DNA of 64,000 nt from Craterostigma plantagineum (lineage: Eukaryota; Streptophyta; Magnoliopsida; Lamiales; Linderniaceae). Positions within the stretch are counted from its first letter, which is position 1; each line of letters opens with the position of its first letter. Below the pieces are notes generated by a model. That model saw only the letters and a list, made by a program, of their open reading frames with translations. It was not told the DNA's origin and made no database searches. This document shows, piece after piece, positions 12,067 through 21,166 of this stretch. The stretch lies in NCBI GenBank assembly GCA_027422505.1, contig JAPQWV010000302.1, positions 1 through 64,000 on the forward strand, read 5' to 3'. The position numbers and the translations under genes were made by a program.

Positions 12067-13245
12067 GGCATGTTGAACCTTCCGTGATATGTGCTCAACT
12101 TGATTTTCTGTGTTTTCATTTGCTCTATGCTATGTGTTTTCCATTCTTTAAATGTCATATCTTGCGTGAAATTTTAATAATAATATAATATACTAGAATA
12201 AAGAAAATCCAAAAAATAAATAAATAAATAAATAAATAATAAAAAAATAGACATATACCTATAATATTAGGGGAATGACGATATCCTTAGGATGCTTTGT
12301 TCTAAGTCACAAATAAGTTTCCCCGACAAGTGACTGATTAAATTGCTTAATTTTGTCAGTCTAAGTAGCTTTCATGTGCCTAAAAGTCTTTAGATTGCTC
12401 CATTAGACACAAAGCCACTTTACAAATGCGAGGATTCTAGCCTTTTTCATTTTTTGCTTAGATCTATTCTCGAGCGAGTCGCACACCAATTGCTTGTCTT
12501 GACTAGTGATTCTTGATCTCATACTCGCCTAGCCTTAGATTGTAAGGAAGATGATAGGGGCATCTAGGAAATTCCTTACTCGGCCTTAGAAAATCTTTTA
12601 TCCTTACATTAATCCCTGGTCATCCATTTTGAGCCTTCTCCAATATCCTTTTCTTCTTTTGAAACCGTTTGAGCCTTCAACCAACTGTCTAAGTTTGCGG
12701 TGGGTTGTTCAATCGAGAAAAGGACGGGGAGGAAACGATACGACAAAGAAAAAGATGACAAAAGAAGGCATTGCTCAATGCACAAAAAGCAGACCAAAGG
12801 AACCGGCCTTCCGACTATCTATATCACAAATTCTTAGAAGGTGGCATGGATCCTGCTGTGAACTTCTCCGTCGATAATCTCGTACGCTCGTCAGAACGGC
12901 TGGAAAGAGGAGCACCTCGAAGTGAACTTCTCCAACGATAATCCGGTCTTATATCGGGAAACGAGAAGAGGAGCATAGCCTCGGGTTCGAATTCCATAAT
13001 TGTGGACTTCTCCAAATCGATAATCTCTGAAACCTCTCTAGGGAATAGGAGAAGAGGAGCACGGTATCGGTCCAAGAACCAACAAGAAGAACTTCGCCTA
13101 CGATAATCTCCTATAGCCTCGTGGAGAAGCGGAGCTTCAGCTTGAGCATAACAGGGAATAGTAATGAAAAAAAGAGGAAAAAGGATGAAAAATAGACAAT
13201 ACAAATGCCGGTGGAGAATAATGACGAAGAAATGGAAGACGACAA
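12067..13245 (+). repeat. Copia 3' untranslated region after pol
   Basis: This matches 33,561-34,700 over its whole length (shared blocks such as gcatgttgaa, gtcacaaataa, gccactttac, gattcttg). No coding signal. It includes an (AAAT)n run at 12,213-12,240 and a four-unit array at 12,845-13,130, listed separately. It ends at about 13,245 at a junction with pol sequence on -. Confidence 0.7.
12845..13130 (+). repeat. Four-unit imperfect tandem array in copia 3' region
   Basis: Each unit of about 65-80 bases has AACTTCTCC (third and fourth units slightly changed), then GATAATC, then GAGGAGC or GCGGAGC. Within units CTTCTC can pair with GAGAAG, giving a hairpin. The same four-unit array is present at 34,315-34,610, so it is a feature of the family and not a local accident. 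Confidence 0.7.
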
Positions 13246-13930
13246 AAAGCCAACATATTCCAAAGGACGTGAAGTAGAGGCAATCTGTTTTATGTGATGA
13301 GACGCTCGCATTATTTTTCCTAGTTGGCATGCCGAACATTGATGCTCTTTTCGTAGAATAATTGTTGGTAAACTGTGAACCAACTTTTCGTTGATAGTCG
13401 TTGAAGAGCTTTGATATTTAAATGAGACACAGGTTGATGCCATAAACTGTTCCTCTGAATTGTCATTTGGGAGATGAGGCGAACAGCTGTCGTGGTCCGC
13501 ACGGACGTCAGGTTGATCGTGTAAAGATTTGATTTCGGAAGTCCTTAGAGGAGTTCTTTGTTCATATTGTCCAATAATCTGCACCGGTCAGTATGAAAGA
13601 CCAATTGGAATCATTTGTCATAGAACTGGCCTATGCTGAACAAGTTAAGGCGGAGACCTTCGACGTAAGAGACATCCTTGATTGTCAGATTTTCTAGAAT
13701 GATATCCCCAAGTGCTAGAATGGGGGCAGAGTCGTTGTTCCCGAATCTGACTTTTCCAATCTGTCGGTATTTCTAGTTGCTCAGCAGCTCTTGTTTTCCC
13801 GTCATGTGTGTGGAGCAATCAGAGTCACGGTACCACACATGAGGATCTGCAAAACATTTTTAAAGAGCTTTAGGTACCCACTTATAGATGGGTCCTCTCA
13901 TATTAGCAGAGTTCTTCTTAGGTTCAGATA
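13246..13930 (-). pseudogene. pol: Copia protease and pre-integrase fragment
   Basis: Read leftward from 13,930. A KWVPKAL linker, a protease region with CSTHMTG, GDIILENLTIKDVSY, a pre-integrase part with SLWHQPVSHLNIKALQRL and the Cys pair region SACQLGK are visible, with stops and frameshifts. It matches + strand 29,700-30,330. It abuts a copia LTR at 13,932 on the right and a 3' copia region on the left, in opposite orientation to both, so it is a displaced piece. Confidence 0.85.
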
Positions 13931-13931
13931 T

Positions 13932-14291
13932 TGTTGTAACTATTTAATTGTATTCAATTAATATAGTTGTCTTAGTCTTGCAATGCAAATTAGTAGTCTT
14001 GAGCTAAATTGTAATTAGTCATTTTGTAGGACTACTTGTGTAAATATACCACGAGGTGGTATATAAGTTAACTCCTTAGGAAGTAAGGAGTGCGTTGTAC
14101 AAGCGAATTCAGATCGAAAAATAGAATTGAAAATTTGGAGAGAAGTTTTCGCCTCCCTTGAGTGCTCTCAACGTTGCTTCTCTCCCAAGCTTTCTTCGTA
14201 AGCAAATCTCAATCGTAAGCTCTCGAATTTCTTAGATTTGCTATTCGATTCTTAGTAATTTGATCTAGGTTGGATAATTGGGGTCCTAACA
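13932..14291 (+). repeat. Copia (SIRE-type) 5' LTR, 360 bp
   Basis: Begins TGTTGTAAC and ends CCTAACA, followed two bases later by a primer-binding site. It matches in reverse 25,214-25,567 and, more loosely, 44.58-44.90 kb. It carries a TATA box inside a palindrome (14,044-14,066). Confidence 0.9.
14044..14067 (+). promoter_or_regulatory. Copia LTR TATA box within a palindrome
   Basis: Arms ATATACCAC and GTGGTATAT flank the loop GAG; TATATAAG (14,060-14,067) overlaps the right arm. Equivalent palindromes occur in the other two copia LTRs (25,443-25,461 and 44,642-44,677), each with TATAAA/TATAAG at the right arm in the sense direction. Probable U3 promoter; the transcription start was not determined. 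Confidence 0.6.
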
Positions 14292-14293
14292 AT

Positions 14294-14305
14294 TGGTATC
14301 AGAGC
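14294..14305 (+). other. Primer-binding site of copia element
   Basis: TGGTATCAGAGC, the standard site complementary to the plant initiator tRNA-Met 3' end, two bases after the LTR. Confidence 0.9.
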
Positions 14306-15367
14306 AGATTCGTTCTGTTTTGAATCGAAAATTGTTAGAATTGGATTGAAAATCATTTTCTGATTACTGTTCATCGAAGAACAGTTTGGCGCAAAAAATT
14401 ATTTTCCATCCAATAGCTTAATTATGTGCTTAATTGACTTGAATTTGATGTTTATGTGCTTGTTTAAGTGTTAAATGATGATCGCGATCAGATTTGTAGC
14501 TGTTTGAACTTCTGTTTTTTGGATTAAATCGATTCTGTGATTTACTGTTTGCGAAGAACATGAAGAACACGTTATGATTTTGATCAAATTCGACATACTT
14601 TGGTTCATAACATGTTTAATTGCTTGTTCGTGCGTAGTTAGTAAATGATTGCGAGCAATTACCTGAAATGTCACCGTCTAATTCCTTGTTTTTGCTTGAA
14701 TCTGTGTTAATCGTATTCTGCGAATTTTTCTCGATCGTTCTAATTTTTCTCGCTAGGTTTACGATCGGATTAATTTCTCGATCAAAAAAACTTGGCGCGA
14801 GAATTTTTCTCGGTCAGAATACGTAGTCAGCGCTCGAATCGTCAACACTAGAAAGGATTTTAGTTAGAAATATTTCGAGCATTATTCAGCGAAAATCTTT
14901 TTTGAGAGCGACCGATTTTGACTTTGCATGCGTAAAAACTTTCTCTCGAAAAGCTTTTTCGGTCAGACCTCTAACGTTTGACCAGGCGAAAATCATTCAC
15001 ACGCGAGAAACTTTTCCAGTCAACAGATTTATTTTGACTTGTCGAGAAACTTACTAACGTACTGTTTCTTTACGATCGAAATAAATTTGCGATCAGGAAA
15101 TGTTTCTCGATCGAACGATTTTGGGCAATTTATTTCGCTCGAAAAATATTTCACTGACAAACTTTCTTGCACGAGAACAATACACATTATATTCTACTTC
15201 GACGAAATTATTTTCGATCAAACTTTAAAGATTGATCGAAAATAATTCTCGAACTATTTCTCGAATCAAATGCTAGTAACGAACTTTGTCACTTAAGCAC
15301 ATTACATCATCTTCAAACGTTCAAAACACTTAACGAAGATCCTTCAACAACTCAACCACAACACAAA
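14306..15367 (+). repeat. Copia leader between primer site and gag
   Basis: Non-coding leader of about 1.06 kb. The first 380 bases match in reverse 24.80-25.20 kb. The second half (14,700-15,260) is packed with tctcgatcg/cgatcgaaa words. Long leaders are usual for SIRE elements. Confidence 0.65.
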
Positions 15368-16082
15368 ATGGATGCATACTCGCTCGGAAATGACAACCGT
15401 CCGCCATTTCGCAACGAGGCGAATATACCGTGTGGAGAAGCCACTTCCTCAATTTCAACGCTTTAAAAGATCAAGCCGAGAATTTACTGAAATCACTAGA
15501 AGAAGGACCCGCACAAATTCCCGCATCTAGGCGACTGAAGGAGCCTAGGGAGTACACACTCGAGGAGAGGGCTCGGGGTAAGGCTGATCTAGTAGCCATG
15601 AATACCCTGCAGGGCATCCCCATCGACATTTATAGACAGATTGATAGCGTTTCATCGGCTAAAGGAATGTGGGATGAACTGCATAGGATGATGCAGAGGA
15701 CGGAAGTCGGCATAAAGGCCAAAAAGGCGAACATTCTCACTGCTTACCACACCTTCAAAGCAAAGCCGGAGGAGAGTCTATATGAGATCTACCAAAGATA
15801 CCTCACTCTTCTCAACGAGATGAGAAAGATAGAAATCACGAAGACCAATATGGAGACAAACATCAGCCCCCGGAATGGAAGAAAATATCCATTCAAATTC
15901 GACAAAATAAAGATCAAGAGAAGTTGGATATCCATGCCGTGTTTGACAATCTCGCACAACATGAGGATGATATACGCGAGATTCACAATGAGCAGTAGGG
16001 CAAACAAACGAAGATACTGTTGCCTTAGTCTCGGAGAAGAGGAGCTCGAAATCAAGAAAAGAAAAGATCGTTAGGCCTCCTT
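15368..16082 (+). pseudogene. gag: Copia (SIRE-type) Gag, N-terminal half, cut by gypsy insertion
   Basis: The ATG at 15,368 (MDAYSLGNDNRPPF) follows the leader directly. A frameshift near 15,430 moves the reading to WRSHFLNFNALK, then YTLEERARGKADLVAMNTL, IYRQIDSVSSAKGMWDELHR and a YHTFKAKPEESLYEIYQRYL region. These resemble the Gag N-terminal domain of Maximus/SIRE copia elements (UBN2-like). Further frameshifts follow 15,850. The gene ends at 16,082, where the gypsy LTR starts. The zinc knuckle and pol are not found beyond the insertion, because the other end of that gypsy is also truncated. Confidence 0.8.
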
Positions 16083-19000
16083 TGTAGCGACCCTAGCCAT
16101 CGCCACCATTTCTAACGTCATCCTAAGTGTCTAACGGCGTATTTAAATGAAGGAACTGCATAAATGCGTATGAAATTTTTCATCTTTCATTTACATGACG
16201 GAACTCTGTCCAATACATGCCAAAAGAATGCTTCCGCGTCAAAAGAAATTCTTAAAGTTCTAATTACACACTAATCCTAATTTGTATTTACTCGGGGCGG
16301 TTGCGATGGCATAGCAAAAGCTCCTATGCGCCCGGCTTCACAGGTCATTAACCATACACACACGTCCACCCCCAAAAGCACTCGGAAGCTTCAGAAGATC
16401 GGCCTTGCCAGCTAGGCGATCACGTACAGTGGTCGTATGCACCTACAACACATAACATAAAGAAATGAGCCACCGAGGCTCAGTAAGTAGAAATTATGCA
16501 TGTACGCACGTGTCCCTTCCCTGCAAAGGCAATCACGCCAATGCATAAACTACTACGCAAAGGCGATTCACGCCAACGCTCGTCATACTCGTACTAACAT
16601 CACTCAAGGCCCTTGGCTAATCTCACTATCCACCACATAAGAGCTCACGTCCACTAGGGACAAATATGACAGCGGTCCACACCGGATGGCCATACCTAGG
16701 ATGCACATCGTTCCCCTAGGTTGCCATATGTACCCGGTCGTCCCCGACTGTCGGTGGTCGCTCACGCTGGTAGCCCACGCTGAGGTTGCCTACACAGGGT
16801 TCCACCCTGCGTCGCTTATACCCTCAGGTTGCACCCTCCAGGTCGCTCCGTACCGCCACGGGCATTGCCCAATCATATCATAAACAAACATATACACGGC
16901 CCTTTCACCAAGGGGCATTGCCCTAATATATCTCATTATATACATAATAATAATAATATATGTATACGGCCCTTTCGCCAACGGTCTTCGCCATACTATA
17001 TTTCATTGCATATACAATAATAGTAATATACGTATATGGCCCTTTCGCCAACGGGTCTTCGCCCTATACAAATACATATTTACATAATATTACGACGACG
17101 CTAAACGCCGCCCTGGTGGCATAGTGGACAACCCTTGACTCAACTGCGACTCGACAACACATGCCCATATCGGCAATGTATCAGTCGCTTTCAAGCGATA
17201 CCTTATATACACATACCCGACCCATATAACCCTCCCACATATGATCGTGTATGCACGTGAGTATGAAAATGCAATAAATGCCGGACGCACTTACCAAGAG
17301 ATAGCATATCAATTAATTCACATAAATCATGTAATCGTCGAGGCACATAGTCACGTAATATCAAGCATACACAACTCAGGTAAGCATCGAAGCACCTAGT
17401 TATACAATTTAAGCACGTACAGACAAGTTATGTGTTGTAGTTGAATTTCTACTTACCTGTCGTCCGTCGATTAATTGCTACCTGATCCGATGTAACTCCT
17501 AGGTATCGACCTTAGCATCAGAATAATTAAGTTACTTTATTTAAATTATTTAACTAGCTAAAGTCTCGAATTTCCTAAGTGTCGATATTTACCTATTTTT
17601 TTATTGCCCTCAAAGAATAATTAATTAGAAAGAGTTCATAAATTATGAACCCGTGAAATCCCAAGACTCGTGAAATTATTAATTTGTGAATTGACTCTTG
17701 GATATAGTAAACACCTAAATAGATTCACGAACTTATATAGTTCGCTAAACTATAATTCGTGAAATACCTAATAAAATCAAGTTTCGCGAATTATGTCTCA
17801 TCTTATAGTTCGATTTGCGGATTGCTACTCGGCTCTAATTTCGCGTGCTCTCACTCCATCCGCGGAATATAGGTTGTACCTGGTTCACGAATCGTATCAT
17901 AGTTCGCAAATTTCTTGGATTCGGAAGCCTATTCTAATTCGCAAAAGACTCTATCTAGTTATAAGTTTCGCAAACTCTTTCTCTATCCTCTCTTAATTCG
18001 CGAAAGTTCATTTCTAGGATTTGGAGTTCGCCAAATTGGTTTGATTCGCGAATTCGTCGAGTTCGCAAAAGTCTCCCTCGCCGAATTGGCAAAGTCTCCC
18101 TCGCCGAATTCGCAAAACACGGCCCGCAAACTTTGATGGGTTCGGGAAACTCGTTTGAGTTCGCAAATTGTTGGTTCGCGAAGTTGGACCCGCGGAAATG
18201 CTTGGATCGCCAAATTTCGGTTCGCAAAAAGGGCTTGAGTTCGCAAAACTTCAGTCTTCAATTCGCGACTTGTTTCATGGGGTCCGCGATCCTCAAGGAA
18301 CTCGCAAAACGCCGAGCTCGCGAACTATGCTGGGCCTGCAAACATCGATTCGCCAAGTTGCTCGGTCCGCGAAATGGGTGAGTTCGCGAAGAGTTGAGTT
18401 CGCCAATTAGCTCCGTGAGTTCGCAATCCTGGTCGGATTCGCCACCTTGGATTCGCAGATTTTCTCCAATTCGCAAAACTCATCGTATAGCTTAGGGTTC
18501 GCGAATTGCTCGACCCGTGAACCTTGGTTTCGCGAACTCGTGCGAGTGAGTTTGTTCGAGTTCGCAACCCTCGTGCCGCCTATGGTTCGCAATCCCGAGT
18601 TCGCGTAGTCTATATTTCACGAACTCAACCTTACCAAAACACTCTCTAATTCGCGAAGCACTAACCTTAAAGATAAGAAAGGTTGCTTTTTCCAAGGACA
18701 CCTGAAATATCGAATAAGCTCAAAACCCTAAGAATATGATTATTATTTTCGAGAATTACTAAGCCCTCCATCGAAAGGGTTTCTTTTTAAGAATTTAATT
18801 CTACTTTGAAACTTACAAAACTAGGACACGTACCCACCTAAACATAGAATCCTTTTCAAGTTTAATAATACTTAAAATACCTACTAAAACATGCTTTAAT
18901 TATGATAATAGTTTCTACCTTTCCAAGCTAGGTGAGTCCTTCGTTGGTTGGAACTCTTTATTTCTCCTTTGAGAGTTTGTCGAATGTTTCTGATGGTGTG

Positions 19001-19478
19001 AAGGTTTTCTTCCTTAAGTTTCGATGGTTTTTTTTTCTTACCAAATTGGTTTTGAGAGTTTAATGGATTTTAGTTAGATATTTTAACAAAAGGTATGGTG
19101 ATGGGACTTGTTCCAACGTGAACTCCCCCATTTTAAGGGACTTTGTCTCACATATTAATTTCTCATGGATTGGGCCACATGTTTAAATTTAGCCCAAACA
19201 TAAATTTAGCCCAATTAACTATGGTCCAATTCCTATTATAAATTGTATTAATTCCTCCATTTTCCTTGCTCTATTTTCGAAAATCCCTAATTAAATTGGA
19301 AGTCTTACAGTGCAAATTAAATGCATCGAATTTACCAAATAATCAAGCGCACATTTTAACATGCAGATTTCACATAATTCACACGAGCACGGAATAATTT
19401 CACGAAATGCACATAATCACAATCATCAATTACGCAAATTTATTGGCCTCTAATACTTACGAGGACCCGGGTGCTACA
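16083..19478 (-). repeat. 3' LTR of TR-GAG-like element, complete, 3.4 kb
   Basis: Bounded by tgtagcgacc on the left and gggtgctaca on the right (so TGTAGCACCC...GGTCGCTACA on -). It adjoins the polypurine tract at 19,479. It contains a region of tandem-like cggcccttt...cgccaacgg words (16,890-17,060) and the TTCGC array at 17,700-18,660. Short open frames across it are by-products of the repeated motif. Confidence 0.9.
17700..18660. repeat. TTCGC/GCGAA motif array in 3' LTR
   Basis: The pentamer TTCGC, or its complement GCGAA, often fused as the palindrome TTCGCGAA, recurs about every 20-35 bases for nearly 1 kb with irregular spacing and unrelated sequence between. Not a conventional tandem repeat. 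Also present in the other two LTRs of this family. Confidence 0.9.
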
Positions 19479-19492
19479 TCCTCCCCCCTTAG
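19479..19492 (-). other. Polypurine tract of TR-GAG-like element
   Basis: On - this reads ctaaggggggagga, immediately before the LTR start TGTAGCACCC. Confidence 0.8.
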
Positions 19493-19671
19493 AGAGGATT
19501 TCGCCCCCGAAATCAGCCCGTTTGGAACATTCATGATGGCGAACACTTATTTTATTCTCACGTTCTCTAAGTCACAGCTTCTATTTGACTGGTTTCGTTC
19601 TAATACCTTTACTAGTCGCATTCGGTTTATTGCTAGGTCGCTCAGTTTCCTTCCTCGTTTCAATTTTGGAC

Positions 19672-21015
19672 TTAGTGCTGCCCGCTCGTCGATCTTATCC
19701 TAATCAGTACTGAGCAGTCTAGTAGTGGTTGGTCGGTCCTAATTGGGGTCCCGCTTTGAGTAGTCTCATCACTTTCACTCTCGGACCGACCAGGTGTAAC
19801 CTCGTGATTCGTTATGTTCTCAATGGGCGTAATTGGGTGCGTGGTCCCTGTGTTTAGTGGCATGCATGTTGAGGTTTGGTGTGCAGTTATGATACCTGTC
19901 TCCACAGGCGGGTTCTCGTCTGTTTCATCCGAAGTGATCGCATATACTCGAGCTGGCGCGGTCGGTGGTCTTGCTTGATCCTCGGCTTGATTCTCTGACG
20001 TTCCTTCCGGGCACTGCCTCACATAGTGTCCCGGCTTTCCACATTTGAAACAAACATTGGCTTGCATATAGCAGGTGCCGGTGTGTCGCTTTCCGCACCT
20101 AGGGCAATTTGGATTCGATGCTGGGAACCTTTCTTGGTTTGGGTTTGGTGGCTTGTTCGGGTTCCCCTGTGGGTGTTGTGGAGGCCTATTCTGGAAGTTC
20201 TGCTTCTCGCCTTTGGCAACAAACTGTCTCTTTCGATTGCTTCTGCCCGATTGTTCTCCTTGGGCCTGGGCGAACTTCCTCTTTGCTTCATATGCCCGAA
20301 CGATCCGGGCCTCCACCTGCTCCGCCACTAAGGCTCTCTCCGCCACTTGTGCATACGTGGTCCCCTGTAATCCTGCCATGCTCACGTCTCGGTACAATTC
20401 CGGCTTCAGGCCTTCGAGGAAGCGCTCGATCTTTAGGGCGTCTGTGCTCACCATGTGGGCTGCGAACCTCGACAATTGCTCGAATTTTCGGATGTATTCG
20501 GCAACTGTCATCGCCCCTTGTCGGAGATTTATAAACTCATTCATTCGTTGGGCGCGCACTGGAGCCGTGAGGTATTTGCCCCTGAACAGCTCTTTGAACC
20601 TTTCCCAGCTCATGGTGGCGGGGTTTTCGATTACCATGATGGTGTCCCACCAGTGTCCCGCACTTCCCCTTAGTAGGAATGCGGCACAGAGGGCTTTTTC
20701 TACTTCTGGGACTCGGCCATATACGAACATGCTTTCTAAGGTTCTTAACCAATCTTCGGCAGCATTTGGGTCAGCTGTATCATCGAACGTTGGTGGGTTC
20801 ACTCGGCAAAATCTTTCGCCCACTATCTGAGTCCTGTCAGCTTGAGTCTGCCCAGCATTGGAGTTGTTCTGTTGTATTAGCTGTTGGATTTGTGCGGATT
20901 GCTGGCGAATCAGTTCTGTGAGTTGGAGAATCGTCGTGTCTCGATTATCGGCTGGGGTCGTGTTTCCCCTATTCTGTTCATCTCCTCCACTCGTTTCACC
21001 TCTCGTTCTCACCAT
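19672..21015 (-). CDS. gag: Gag polyprotein with defective protease remnant, 447 aa
   Basis: The only long intact open frame of a retroelement in the window. ATG at 21,015 (MVRTRGETSG). A Q/N-rich stretch follows (about residues 30-60), then the retrotransposon Gag capsid domain (about 65-230) with RGSAGHWWDT and FLEGLKPELYRDV, a basic linker, CPRCGKRHTGTC (a degenerate knuckle) and the canonical CCHC knuckle CFKCGKPGHYVRQC at about 335. The C-terminus keeps the start of the aspartic protease: HQTSTCMPLNTGTTH aligns with the usual LLDSGATHS-type motif but the catalytic Asp is Asn. The frame ends soon after, with no pol. It can plausibly make capsids but not cleave or reverse-transcribe. The Gag resembles the broken one at 445. 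Confidence 0.9.
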   Translation of the reverse strand: MVRTRGETSGGDEQNRGNTTPADNRDTTILQLTELIRQQSAQIQQLIQQNNSNAGQTQADRTQIVGERFCRVNPPTFDDTADPNAAEDWLRTLESMFVYGRVPEVEKALCAAFLLRGSAGHWWDTIMVIENPATMSWERFKELFRGKYLTAPVRAQRMNEFINLRQGAMTVAEYIRKFEQLSRFAAHMVSTDALKIERFLEGLKPELYRDVSMAGLQGTTYAQVAERALVAEQVEARIVRAYEAKRKFAQAQGEQSGRSNRKRQFVAKGEKQNFQNRPPQHPQGNPNKPPNPNQERFPASNPNCPRCGKRHTGTCYMQANVCFKCGKPGHYVRQCPEGTSENQAEDQARPPTAPARVYAITSDETDENPPVETGIITAHQTSTCMPLNTGTTHPITPIENITNHEVTPGRSESESDETTQSGTPIRTDQPLLDCSVLIRIRSTSGQH

Positions 21016-21152
21016 GGTTCCTATTCTATCCTGTAGGTCCTAAGGCCAGTGAATTACGCAACACAGAAAATTCACATAAACACTTACTTGCAAGGCCGCT
21101 TCCGCTCTTTTGGGTGTGTGTGTATGGACAGTCTACAGAACCTGTGACCGAA

Positions 21153-21164
21153 GCTCTGATACCA
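21153..21164 (-). other. Primer-binding site of TR-GAG-like element
   Basis: On - it reads TGGTATCAGAGC, the perfect iMet site, two bases after the 5' LTR end. Confidence 0.9.
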
Positions 21165-21166
21165 AA

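Noticed and set aside
17915..18570. Overlapping open frames on both strands rich in EFA/NSR/REL words
   Set aside because: They arise from the repeated TTCGC/GCGAA motif, occur in all frames and lie inside an LTR; no protein is supported.
20019..20921. Open frames of 80-250 codons on + across the gag gene
   Set aside because: Shadows of the intact Gag frame on -, which has clear capsid and zinc-knuckle motifs; the + readings match nothing known.
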